From Obelidium mucronatum (taxonomy: Eukaryota; Chytridiomycota; Chytridiomycetes; Chytridiales; Chytriomycetaceae), in NCBI GenBank assembly GCA_025765595.1, contig JAIVFH010000003.1:124001-188000 (forward strand): 64,000 nucleotides of DNA. Direction: 5' to 3'. The notes under the pieces were generated by a model. The model was not told the DNA's origin and did no database searches. It saw only the letters and a program-made list of their open reading frames with translations. How positions within the stretch are numbered: the first letter of the stretch is position 1; each line of letters starts with the position of its first letter. Shown in pieces: positions 11,701 to 23,648 of this stretch. The position numbers were made by a program, and so were the translations under genes.

Positions 11701-14700
11701 GTGGCTGAAAAGGCGTCCCTTTCGGAACAGGTGTCACAAATGTCCAAAGAAGCTCAGTGCTTGGTGGACAATTTGAATTCTGTGAACGCAGTTGTTGTGG
11801 AAAAAAGTGAACAGTGTCTTTCGCTGACGCGTGATCTTGCAAGTCGCGACCAACAATTAGTATCAAGCGAAACAGAAGTGTCAAGACTCAAGAACGCCGT
11901 GACATTGCTGTCAAGCGAGAAGCTGAGACTCCTGGAAGATGCAAAAACAGAAAACGCACTTCACGTTGACGCTGTGAGTATTTTTATAGTGTTTTTGAAT
12001 AGTCTGAAAAAGCTGACGATGTTTGTAGATTTCTGGAAAAGAAAATGAAATTAGAAAGCTGCAGCAAGAATTGCTAGAAAAGACATCACATTTGCAAGAC
12101 TTGGACCGCCGTGTTTTGTCGTTGACAACGAAAAAAGACTTACTCATGGATGAAATCGTTGCAAAAGTTCAAGAAAACGACGAGCTTCACGCGGAATTGC
12201 TTTCTGTGCGGAATAAGATGTCAGAGTCCATTCGAACGAAGGATTCTCAGCTCTCTGATCAGGCTTCGCTGCTGTCGGATCTTGAAGCATCACTTTTGAA
12301 GAAGCAGCGTATGACCGATCAACTGTCAATCGATATTAGTTTGGCAGAGGCATCTGTTACGGAAAAAGCCCTGCAATGTGCGACTTTGATGCAAAATATT
12401 AGTTCTCTGGAAGAGCACAAATTAGCCACGGACAAAAAAGCTGAAGAATTAAATCAGTTGGTTGAATCAATGCTCTGCGAGAAGCAGTCACTTTTGTCTG
12501 ATTCCGAGAGATTCCAAAGCGAAATTGCGACACTGTTGGCGAAGGTATGTGCTTCGTCTGCTTCTTTTGATACAATCATCACTCATGATTTATCATACAG
12601 GTGTCTGGAGATCAAACAACCATAAATACTCTTCAAACCGCAATAACCGAAAAAGATGCCATTTTGTCCTCCCTCGATAATCGAATAGTTTCTTTGACGG
12701 CAAAAAAATTGGAGTTAACAGAGACATTGGCTGCTGCTATTCAGGAAAATGAGTCGCTGTCTTCTGAATTGAGCTCATTCCGAATTGCGGCATCTAGCTC
12801 GAACAATAAGAAGGATGCTCAGATTTCTTTTCAATTGGCGAGTATCTCTGATCTGGAGAGAATTGTGTTTGAGAAGGAATCGAAAGTTAAAGCGTTGGAA
12901 GAATCTTTCTCCAAGCTTCTATCGGAGAAGGAGTCTTCTGCAAAACTTTTGGATACTCTTAGACAAGACTATGCTGTATGCACGACTCTCTTGAAAGAGA
13001 AAAACATTGAGGAGCCTCTTTTGCGAGACCAAATATTGAGACTTCAAACTGCCTCAAATGAAAAGGATGCCAACATCAAAAACTATCAAAGAGAAGTTGA
13101 AAGTCTTGAAGATAAACTCAATACTTTGAATATTGAGCTTTCCAACACCAACCTTAACGCGAAAGTCGAATTGAGCTCTCAAGCCATTCGCCTCGCCGCT
13201 AAAGAAGCAGAATGCGAAGACCTCAGTGTGAAGCTTCAAACACAATCAGTGGAAATAGACCGTCTAACGGATTCTTTGAATGCCAAAACCAATTTGCTTC
13301 AAGAGAAGTTCATCACTCATGCAGCCCTCGAAACAAGAATCAAAGAGAAAGAATCTGAGTTGGCAGCATGTAAATTGGATTTGTATCGAATTGGGGAAGA
13401 AAATCAGACAATCATGGAAGTGGTTGAAAAGCTCAAGGAGGACGGGCGAAAGTCCGATGCTTTAATAACGACACTAAGAGGAGAGCATGACCTTCTGCTT
13501 TCGCGAATTGCCTCCCAGAATTCCGAAATACTGGTACTCAAAGATGCGTTTAAAGAAGCGAGTTGCGCGTATGCGAAACTAGCATCGGGCCACGAAGATG
13601 CCCGAGATTCGGCACCCTTAAGAATGGATGAGCCGTTGAAGTGTCAGGATAAAGATCGCGATGTTGACATGCAAGCGCAAACTTCATATAATCCAGATAT
13701 GTTGGACTTACAAACCCAAAATCTCGCAGCAGCCAATGCGCTTATTGAAAACTTGCGTACGGAGCTTGTGAAATCGGAAGCCATCGTTTTTGGTTTGAAA
13801 GAAGAAAGTGCCCGACTTCTTGGTGTTTGCGAAGGGGTTGAACAATCAAGGGAGATTCTTCGAGCCAGTTTGCGTGAAAAAACAGAGGAATTCAAGGTTG
13901 CTAAGGACGAAAACTTGGAACTTGAGAGAGTCCTTACAATTTGCCAAACCGAAAAGGAAGAATTCCGGCAATCCAACAACATAAATTGCGAGAAACTGCA
14001 GCAACTTGGTAATGATTACGATCAACTTCAACAAGTGTTGGCTTCCATGAAGTTGCAACTTGAGGATAAAGTGGAACAAGTGCAGAACGCCATTAAAGAA
14101 AGAAATGCAATAGTTGAAGCAAACGAAGCAAGGATCTTGCAAATGAAGCTTCTGGTGCAGGAAAACGAGGCAGAAAAAGCTCACGCCAATGATCTGACTC
14201 GCATAACTGAGAATAATCTTCAATCATCTATTGCAGAGAAGAGAACTCTGGAATCCCGTGTTGAAGTTGTTCAAAATGAGTGTGAGACGCTCAAATTGGA
14301 AATGAAAAGGATTTCAGAGAGCTGTAGCATCAAAGCCTCGGAAATAGAGAAAGCGGAAACTATCAATTCTTTACTGGAAGGGAAGTGCTTGCGGATGGAA
14401 GCCGAGCTGGAAACTTCCTGGAAGGAGCTAGCGTCCACAAGGCAAGAACGGGACCAGTTAAAGTTGGACGTTGGCCAACTTTCAGCCATTTGCAAAAGCA
14501 GTGAATCTGCTGCTGCCGAATATTCAAACTTTTCAGTCTTGCTTGAGGAGAAATCTGCCGAAGTGTTGCGCTTGCGAAAGTGCTTAGATGAAAAATCACT
14601 AGAGCTGGAAAGCCTGTTCACTTCGTTTGAGAATTCATCAAGCGAAAATGAGAATGCAAAATCTCGGTTAATGGAGACTATTCAATCTCTTGAGATTGAG

Positions 14701-17700
14701 CTTGCAAAATTCAAAAGCGACAACTACTTGCTTGTAGCTGAGAATGAGCAGTTTATGACAATTTTAACAACCTACAAACTTGAGAGGTTGAAAATACAAG
14801 AGCAAGCGACATTTCTGGGTTCTCGGGTGTCTTTTCTTGAAGCCGAGTTATTAGAAACGACTAATCGGCTTTCTTCGCTTTCAATTGAGCTCAAATCGAA
14901 AGGAGTAGAACTAGCGAACCAAACCGAAAGGTCACACACGTTATCGACAGCCGTTACGGATTTAACCATGGAAAATGATGAATGGAAAGCGAAGAGGAAA
15001 GAGCTTCAAGATCTGATAGTTTCTTTGGAACTGAAAGTGTCTAGTGCTGAAGAGAGAGCTTTGGCATCAAATGCTGAATTGGATTTTTCTCGAAATTCAC
15101 TTGTATCCCTGACGAAACAGTACGAGACCGTATGCAACGACTTGGCTGAGTCAAGAAAGAGATGCTCCGATCTTTTACAAAGGTTGAATAAGTTGGATTC
15201 GGAGTTAGATGAAGCAAATCAAGTTCGGCTACAGATTTGTTCAGAACGCGATCAGCTCAAACAGGATGTGATGAGAATAGAAGAAATGTCGAAGGAAATA
15301 AGTCATTTGAGACTTACCAGCGCAACTGTCTCGAAATCTTTGGATGACAAAACTTCTGAGCTGAATGATGTTCGACAGGTTCTCAAGAAGAACAACTCAA
15401 ACGCAGACCATCAAACAATTGAAAAACTCAATGCTGTAGTTGATGCAATGCGTTCTCAACTCTCGGGATTGGAGGAAAACAACAAGGAATTGCTTGAAGT
15501 ATCAAAGTCAAAAGCAGCTGAGTGTATCCGACTGAAGTCGAAGCTTGCGGACCTGGAGACAAAAACTCTTGAAGATTTGACCCAGGCACTAAAAAAACTC
15601 GAAAAGGGCGAGGATGTCACCGAGTTCGTCACTGAAAACCGAGGTATCAATTTGCTGATATTCGGCATTGTGGTGGCCTCGAAGCGGCAACTGGACGAAC
15701 GGATTGCCGCAATGGCGGACCAGGGGACTATACTGAGGCATGAATTAGCCAACGCTCTGCAAATTGAAGGTTTAGACCTTCGGTATTGTATTCAGGAAGC
15801 TGGGAGGATGACGCAAAGGCTTAAACTATTGGAAAAAACGATTGATACTTCCACGGACAAGGAAAAGAAAAGTCTTGAACAAAAAGAGGAGATCATTCAA
15901 GAGGTGTGAGGTGTTTCTTTTTTTAGAAACCAGCTAACACTGTTTCAGCGCGGAAAATCCCTTCGTTTATCTCAAAAACTTGCTCAACTTGAAAGCACGA
16001 CTGATCAATTAACTTCCGAGTGGCAGATCAAAGTTCAAAAACTGGAGGTAAATGGTGGTATAGCCTTCATCTATTTTCTTATTCAACCAAATACAGTCAA
16101 AAACCCTACTGTTACAGTCGCAGCTGAGTCAAAAAATCGAGGAAGCCAAGTCTTTGGAAGAGCAGCTGGTATTTGAGCTAGACAATAGAAGACAAGCGTC
16201 GATGGTTGCCCAACCAGTTCTTAAGATTGACAACAATTCAAATCAAAACAAACCATCAGTACGATCTTTTGGAACACAATTTGTTTCTTGTGAAACATCA
16301 GATGCGTCTACTGGAATGAGTATTCTTTTGAGAAACTGTGGTGTTCAAACAATGGGTTTGCCAATCGACGTCACCCATTCAAGGATGAACACTGAACAAA
16401 CCCCTATATTCACTTCAAATCAAATCGAAAGCTCGGTCGTTTCCAATTTGGTTGCTGAGGTTTCCTACTCACAGAGTCGTATCAAAGCTCTGGAAGACGA
16501 ATTAAATCATTTGAAAGATGATAAGCAGGCTTTGACAGACACCATCGAATCTCAAAATCAGAAAGCCTCACGTATCATTAAAGAATTGGACACAGAGCGG
16601 TTATTCCGAGGTTTGTCTCCCACCTCATAGTTTTTGGAATTTCGCTTATTTTTGATTAGATGTGGTTGAATCCGAGACATTTTCTCTACGGGATAGACTT
16701 CTTGAAATGCAGCAATTGAAAGACGCCGAAGTCAACTCGCGGTATAGCATAGATACGATATCGACGCTGATATTGGTGTTTCAAGAAGTTGTAAATGCGC
16801 AATACTCATTGACGAGTTATATGGAGGCCAAGTTACTGGCGGTCACATCAGAGAACAAAGATTTAAGATCGATTCAAAGCAAATATGATTTGCTGTTGAA
16901 AGAAGCGGAAAAACTCCATGCAGCTTGTGATAATTGGAGTCAGTCGTATAATGAGTTACGACTGGAGTGCAACGATACTTTAGACGAACGAATGGGGGAA
17001 ATCAGCGATCTCAAAGGTATCATTATACGAAGAAACTCGGAAATCGAGGAATTGTTGGAGTCAAATAGACTACTGGCCGAAAGTCTCGATCTTGTGAAAG
17101 AGTCAGACGATCTACACAAAGCTAAATGCTCAGAACTGAAGTTAATCATTTCTGAATCCGAAAGTTCCAATACTGCAAAATGCAAATCGCTCCTGGACGA
17201 CATTTCGCATTGGAAGCGTGAATCTGAAACCTTTGAATTAAAATTTGCTGAGTCTGAAAAGCGAATCATTCAACTCTCTAAGGAGTGGGATGAGTCCTTT
17301 TTGCATTTACGATCCTTAGCCGCCAAAGAAAAAGAAACGTTGGTCGCAGAACACAGCAATGCGGTTTCCAAGCTAGAAGAGCGCCTAGAGAACGAGTTGC
17401 TCGAAGCCGCCGCTTTGTCAAAAGAATTGATCAGCATTCGCGCTGAACGTGATGGACTCCAAGCAACGTTGAACTCGACTGAACAAATGTTGGTTCAAGC
17501 CCGAAAACTTCAAGGCGATAAAATCGGACAACTTCAGAAATCACTCGAGAAGGAAGCTCTAGCACTGCGACTGGAAAAGAAAAAGTCGGAATCCCTGCAT
17601 ACAATCATTCAATCAGACAGAGAAAAGTGTTCTCGGCTGGAAACCCAAGTTGAAGAATACCAACTACGGATTCAAACTCTGACAGAGTCCTTGACAGTGA

Positions 17701-19331
17701 CAACGACATCAGAGCAAATGGCTAAAAAGCAGGTCACTTCAGTCGGTTTGGAAGTAGAAACTTGGCGAAATGAAGTTGCATTGCTCAAACGCCAACTTGA
17801 ACATCGAGAAAAGCGTTACGTTGAATCGGAAGCATATCTTAGAAAGAAATTGACTGAATCTAGGGATGAATATCTTCAAAAGGAGATGCAATGGGCTTCC
17901 GATCAAAGGCGTTTGGAGCAACACAATGACTCTCTCTCCGAAAACTGTGAAATTTCAATCACGGAGTTTCATCAGCTGTCGAAAGAAAAACACGAGCTTG
18001 AGACTCAAGTTCAAGTTTTGTCTGATTCTCTTGCTTTGAAAACAGCCGAGTGGACGGCTTTGGAAGCAGAGTTGAATGACCAACTTGTGGCGGAACGGGC
18101 GTCTTCAGAAGAAAGAAATGTCCAGCTCACACGAATTCATTCGGATGGAGAAAATAATCAAATTGAACAAATCAGGCGAATGTCATTGCTGGAAAAAGAA
18201 AACACCTCGTTGACGGAGAAATTAACCGAAATGTTGGCGAACGAACTTCAACTCAAGAGACAATTGGTTATTCTGGAAACAGAATTAAGAACGACTGCCC
18301 TTGAGTGGGAGCAAGATCGTAAAAGTCTTGAGGAAGAAGCTGCCACTGTCAGAGTTGTTTCGCAACAGCAGATCGAAGAGATGCAGAATTCTATGGATGT
18401 ATCATACCAACAATTTCAAGCCAAAGAAAACCAGTGGCTTTTATTGGAAAGGGAGTTTCAATACCGGTTCTCATCCTTGTCCAACAAGTTCGAGCAAACT
18501 TCCGCAGAAGTGAGCCAACTTACGGACGATAATTATGCACTTGAATATGCATTGTCCGACAGTAACAGCAGGAGAAATGCCCTAGAATCTCAGCTTGTAC
18601 ATCTTGAGAAAATGCTCCATATTGACCAGAATAATGTTCACAGGCTGGTCGTTGAAAATGGGGACCTACGCTTTCAACTCTCTGCAACAAATGACTACAT
18701 CAAGACTCTTGAACGCCATGCAGCTACAATGCAATCCCCTCAACGCAACTCATCTCTGATGCTTAATAGTGTAGAAGAGATTCGCAATACTGCACAAGCC
18801 CTTTTGGTGCGAAAATCTTCAAACTCTGTTGGAACCCAAACATCCAGAACAACCGTGAATCGAAGTTCAATGACAACGAGCGATTTACTTGCTTCATACC
18901 AACCACCGTCCCTGCTGGAGGGACTCGCAAAAGTCGAAGCTACAGATACTGGGGTGAACCGTTCGAAACAGCATCAAACGAAGTCAGTAACTTTTGCCGA
19001 TATGGCTACAGAAGGACACTCTGAGTATATTGAGGAAGAAGAGCGGTCTGAAACAATTATCTATTACGAAGAATCCGCAAAGCGAGGGAATATTGAGAGA
19101 ATCAATCGCGAGATTGAAAATATACAAGCCAAATACGATCAATCAAAGCACAAAACCATGGAAGCAATCGATAGTTACTACAACCAGCACTCTCCAACAG
19201 AAGATAAGGACATTGATTTCATCAAAGCTGCAACAAAGAGATCTGTCGTTGGCACAGGGGCTACAGTCCAAATAGTCATGAATCGGAAGCACGATGCTCG
19301 TACCCACCATACGAATCAACCTTCCCCATAG
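5729..19331 (+). CDS. Giant coiled-coil protein (about 4,212 residues)
   Basis: Sixteen exons (5729-5808, 5888-6044, 6158-7558, 7623-7701, 7763-8035, 8101-8951, 9011-9370, 9430-10374, 10429-10818, 10884-11303, 11374-11973, 12029-12544, 12601-15903, 15949-16047, 16118-16610, 16660-19331) join without a frame break. Almost the whole protein is heptad-like coiled coil rich in Glu, Lys, Leu, Ser and Gln, as in golgins, centrosomal proteins and CLIP-type tethers; no enzyme domain is visible. Exons 9-11 encode repeated units. A Gln run lies at 8784-8800. Two less coiled stretches near 16200-16450 and 18720-18980 carry TQ-type motifs (GTQF, GVQT, GTQT) like dynein light chain LC8 sites. The first exons are GC- and Ala-rich, the rest AT-rich. 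A centrosome, basal body, Golgi or microtubule scaffold is possible, but function is unknown and coiled-coil similarity alone is not informative. Confidence 0.8.
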
Positions 19332-19455
19332 AATTTGCTACATACCAGATCACTATTATAAATAAAATTTATGCTGCGTAATTCAGTGTCTTTTCCCCCT
19401 TTTTTAAAATAGAATATAAGTAGGCAATTTATTTGGCAAAAAACTGCGTTGCCGC

Positions 19456-20171
19456 TTAGACAAGGGCTTCGTATGGAACTGGGGCAACAGTGATTGGGGT
19501 GTTGTTCTTTGAGGAAACGTAGTGAGCTGGGCGTGGCTGAGCTGGTTGACGTCTCAAGTTGACAGTAACTCCCTTAGCCTTGGCTTCAGTCAAAGCCTTG
19601 GCGTTGGCCTTCACACGGCGCAAGAAGTCGACACGGCACTTGGAGTGCTTAATGTGCTCAACGCGAACGTTGATTCTCTTCTCAATGTAACGACCACCGA
19701 CAACCTTGTTGACAATGACACCGACGGATGACTTGGTAACGTTGTAGACGATACCGGTCTTTCCGTGGTAGAACTTGTGTGGCATACCCTTCTGGACAGC
19801 ACCGTTGGCCTTGATGTCAACAATGTCTCCGATCTTGTAGTTGACAAGGTAGGTGGACAACTTGATTGGACCCTGGGTTCTGAAGTCACGGGAGAACAAG
19901 TGACGAGTACGGGCACGGAGACCTGTTGTTGTGATGGACAGCTTTAGTCAGACTTATTCTTATACTGTCGTGTCCGGTGTTCCGAAGAGGCTCCATTCGC
20001 ATTGTACGATTCACTTCATCGCTCTATGTGAAGAATTCCTTGCTGATTTCCTTCCAACTTCATCCATATCCAAGTCCAAGTCCTCCCCTTCCTTCGCAAC
20101 AGTATCATGCGGTTGATATACGAGCAGAATAATTCGATGGGCATCGAAAACGTACCAAAGGAGTGTGGCAT
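19456..20171 (-). CDS. RPL21: 60S ribosomal protein eL21
   Basis: Cytosolic large-subunit protein eL21, 160 residues, the same length as the yeast protein. The main exon (19456-19922) starts inside the conserved N-terminus at LRARTRHLF and includes YKIGDIVDIKANG, QKGMPHKFYHGKTG and RVEHIKHSKCR. No ATG lies in that exon at the right place. The missing start is a 16-nt exon at 20156-20171 encoding MPHSF plus one base, followed by a good donor (GTACGT) and a 233-nt intron, long for this window. Joined, the N-terminus begins MPHSFGLRARTRHLF, which matches the MPHSYG start known for fission yeast eL21. An early intron after a tiny first exon is also typical of fungal ribosomal protein genes. Confidence 0.95.
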
Positions 20172-20616
20172 TTTTGATTAGAGTCTAATGGATCGGTTGG
20201 TTGGTTGAAACAACGGTTAGTTATCGACACTACGACACCAAGCATGGAGAGTAAGGCAAAGCGATCCATTAGATTCAGTCGAATCCGTATACGCAGCACG
20301 CAAGCTTCCCATCGCCAGCCATCCATTCGGTAGACATCTTCCCCCCGGCCATGTCGACCAAACAACTTCGCCGATTCGACCGATGCGCTTCATCCACGAC
20401 ATCCAACGATACGCAAATCGCAGTCCGCAGTCTCTGATGGTTCTGATGGCGCTCTTGCATGGCTGGTGGTGGTGGGGATGGGGGGACACTGGATACGCAC
20501 GATTGAGACTGAGAAAAAATCTGTTCCGCAAACAACAGAGTACGACCAAGACTTTGGCTGCTATCGTCAAAACCACTCCCCGAAACCGCCAGACAATACA
20601 TCACGAAAGCCAAAAA
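20172..20616. other. Intergenic spacer between divergent RPL21 and WDR83 genes
   Basis: This 445-bp stretch separates the two divergent starts. It is less AT-rich than most spacers here. It should contain both promoters and the RPL21 leader; I recognise no specific element, and short frames inside it look random. Confidence 0.45.
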
Positions 20617-21776
20617 ATGAAGATGAAGAAGATCTCGACTCTGCAGGGCCACGTTGGCACTGTGAATATAGCAGTGTTCAATACGTCTGGAGAATATGTT
20701 GCCACAGGCGGGGCTGACAGAAATGTTAAACTATGGAACCCAAAGACAGGGCTTTGCGTTAAAACCTACTCTGGCCACGGGAAGGAGGTGTTGGGCCTGG
20801 CCATGTGTGTATAGTAGACTCGCAAAAAAAAGGCCACTTCGAGTAACCGCCAAAACATGCCCGTCTAGATCACAAGATAATACGAAATTCACATCCGCTG
20901 GTGGAGATAAAGCTGTGATTCTTTGGGACGTGGCGACAGGGAGGTCCATCCGAAAGTTCAACGGTCATTCAGCTCGGATAAATGATGTTGACTTCAACTT
21001 TGACTCGAGTGTTATTGTATCTGGATCTTATGACGCGACCGTTCGATTTTGGGATACAAAGTGGGCCAGTTTTCCTTTGTTTTGGATGCCGACTCACTCA
21101 TCTATATCCATAGGGCATCAACATCTGCCCCAATTCAGGTTCTGACTGAAGCCAAAGACAGTATTTCATCGATTCATGTTACAAAACATGAAATTTTAAC
21201 TGCATCCGTGGACGGCCACTTGAGAGTCTACGATATTCGAATGGGAATGTGTTCTGTTGATGACGTTGGCCGTAAGTCACGCAGAAATATCTCCCAATTC
21301 ATTGATTTGACTATGCGAAATAGATTCAATTACTTCTGCGCGATTTTCCAATGACGAAAACTGCCTCCTTGCCAGTAGTTTGGACGGTGTAATACGTTTA
21401 TTCGACAAGGAAAACGGGGAAATGCTGGCGAGGTAAAAAATGGTTTTCAAGACAAACGAATGCAGCGGCTGATAGGGCCTTCTGCTAACTTTCGTTTCTT
21501 GTGGTGGGGGGGTTTTTTTTTAGCTACAAAGGGCACAAAAACACGGAATACAAGATCGTTAGTACTCTATCCAACGACGATGCGTATGTTGTAAGTGGAA
21601 GCGAAGATGGGCGGATATGTTTCTGGGATCTTGTTGAGGGAACGCTAGAATCGAGCATAGCAGCCCATGGAGCGGGAGCTCTGGGAAGACTGGTGACGTC
21701 GGTCGCTTATCACCCTAAAGACGATGCATTGGTTTCAACAAGTGCCGATGGGTTATGCCATGTGTTTTCTAAATAA
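20617..21776 (+). CDS. WD40-repeat protein WDR83/MORG1-like
   Basis: Seven-bladed WD40 protein of 299 residues from five exons (20617-20804, 20869-21060, 21114-21271, 21324-21432, 21524-21776). In animals WDR83 (MORG1) is a MAPK scaffold and is also found in spliceosomal C complexes. Family-specific strings include LQGHVGTVN near the start, KLWNPKTG, KTYSGHGKEV, SAGGDKAVILWDVATG, LRVYDIRMG, YKGHKNTEYK and SGSEDGRICFWDLVEG, in the same order as in human WDR83, and total length is close to the human protein (about 315). The start codon is the first ATG before the first repeat; a second in-frame ATG two codons later is equally usable. Other WD40 proteins are unlikely given these matches. Confidence 0.92.
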
Positions 21777-21834
21777 ATAATGAATGTATTTAAAATAAAT
21801 AAATTACTACTTAAAAAAAAACTTGATTAATAAA

Positions 21835-22884
21835 ATGGCAACACGATATGAACCAACCATGTTTCGCTACCGGCCGCAGGACGATGTCACCCGCTATATA
21901 TCCGAATGGCTTCTTCGCCATATTTCACAGCTGGAAAACAGTCCTCATATTGAGGTCTGCCTTTGTTGTGCTGCGTCTGTGTGAAAGCGGCGGGACTCAC
22001 CAGAATATTGAAAAACATGCAGATCGAAGCCAAACTTGGAGTCCTTGTGGAAAAGCGTTCAAATCAAAGAATGTATATACCTGAAGTCGAGACTGAGGCT
22101 GGTAATTTGCTGTCTTTCACTTGATGATACGGGGAGAACAGGAAAGATGAGCTGCCACCCCCTCGCAGCAATTGTTCTTTTGGGATTCACTATCGGAGAT
22201 GGCGAAATCGGGCTTTCTTGGATGCTGTTTATTTTGATTATTTATTTTGGACACTGAAATCGGTTGCCACCACAGTTGTATCGGACGACCATATGAGAAA
22301 AACTGCACGATTCAAATCAGATATGACATTTGTAAGTCTTTCACATCTATCAAGAACCCCGAGAAAAGTTTAACCCCCCCACTTTCTCCCCTCCCCCAAA
22401 AAGGACCAACATGGAAACTTCAACCGATTCTTGAATAAAGCCGTGGAAGACCACAAGGGCGCTGTGAAATACACGCATCGCTATGAGCTTGACAAGTTTT
22501 ATCCCCCAAATAGATCTGGCGGCGATCGTGTTCGTGTTACTGTGGATACCAAAACGGATGAGGTGGAGTTTCATGAACCCCTTTTTTACTTCTTGTGTTT
22601 AATTTTTTTTACGCTTCGTTTTTTCGTGCTTACCGTTATTAAAATAGGTCATTGCTGTGATTGAAAAGAAACGAATCGCAGACCTCAACATTTACAGCCC
22701 GTCGACCCAATTGGACTACAGAATCTCCATCAATCTCGAAGTACCTGCGGATAAACCATACAGTGAGCAGGATGTAGTTCACGAACGGAATAAGGATCGT
22801 TTGTCGTATGTTTTCCAGTGTGTTCAAGTGGATTTAACTCAAGTGACTGATGTAATTGGTTTCCCTCTTTCTTTTCTCTTCCTT

Positions 22885-22924
<40 letters not shown>

Positions 22925-23185
22925 CACACACACACACACACACACTCTCGCACTCAGCTACTCTCTCACACTCACAAAACAACTCACTTTCTCTCTTAAA
23001 TTTTTCAGTCTTCAAGCGGCACCAAAAACCACGAACTCGAATGCGAAATTGCAAACACGCAAGTCTTGTTGAAGGAAAAGGAAAAGTTGGACCACCGGCA
23101 CCCGAATCAGTTCCACGAGATTGTTGGAGTCTTGGTCAACAATGTACGCGCGTTGGCAAAAGAATCAAACAAGTTTATGCGTTGA
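21835..23185 (+). CDS. mRNA 5'-triphosphatase (Cet1/Pct1-type capping enzyme beta subunit)
   Basis: Metal-dependent RNA 5'-triphosphatase of the tunnel (TTM) family, which removes the gamma phosphate from nascent pre-mRNA before guanylyl transfer. Six exons (21835-21954, 22023-22101, 22276-22331, 22404-22562, 22648-22851, 23009-23185) give 264 residues, about the size of the catalytic core and shorter than yeast Cet1. The two metal-binding Glu pairs are visible: EIEAKLG, created by joining exons 1 and 2, and HELECEI in the last exon. Between them lie FNRFLNKAVED, VIEKKRIADLNIYSP and DYRISINLEVP, all typical of fungal members. Animals and plants use an unrelated phosphatase-type enzyme, so this gene supports a fungal origin. 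The fifth intron carries a very long T run followed by CA repeats. The gene ends about 90 bp before the transposon block. Confidence 0.9.
22886..22945. repeat. T-homopolymer followed by CA microsatellite in an intron
   Basis: A run of about 39 T is followed directly by about ten CA units, all inside the fifth intron of the capping triphosphatase gene and upstream of its acceptor. Exact length may be affected by sequencing or assembly. Confidence 0.9.
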
Positions 23186-23403
23186 ATTTTTTTTTTCTGT
23201 GAATGTGTGTGTGTGTTTTTTTTTATGTAATGAAAGACAGACACTATTGTCATTACTTAATCTACATAATCAATGGTATTATCAGTGTTAGGAATTCATG
23301 AATTCGCAAATGAATAAAAATTCATATTTCATGAAATTTTAAGGTTCATGAATGTGACTTTCATGAATTTAACCATTCATGAACCCTGAAAATTCATGAA
23401 TAT

Positions 23404-23621
23404 TGGGGTGTCTGTTATTGTATGGAGGAGGAGTGAGGGGAGCGAACGAGGACGTCCTTTGGAACTTTGGGATTTTATTGTTCTTACACACAATAAATTG
23501 AATAAGTATAACAGACAGATAAATAGGGCAAATAACATAATGCGTAGAATAGAGAATAAATGGGGGATAAATAGGGGCTTAGATAGTGTTAGTAATAGAG
23601 GAGGTAATGAGGGATACGACA
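23404..23621 (-). repeat. LTR 1 (3' LTR of left copy)
   Basis: A 218-bp long terminal repeat with TG...CA ends, preceded by the left AATAT target duplication and followed by the polypurine tract of the left internal region. It looks identical to LTR 2. Confidence 0.93.
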
Positions 23622-23648
23622 TCACCCCCCCAGATTGTGAGTTGAGAG

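Noticed and set aside
20308..20323. ATGGGAAGCTTG on the minus strand as an alternative RPL21 start
   Set aside because: It does not encode an eL21-like N-terminus and lacks a fitting donor, while the exon at 20156-20171 matches in sequence, phase and length.
23186..23282. Possible disruption of the capping triphosphatase by the transposon
   Set aside because: The gene has its stop at 23185 after the second metal-binding motif, and the insertion begins about 90 bp later.
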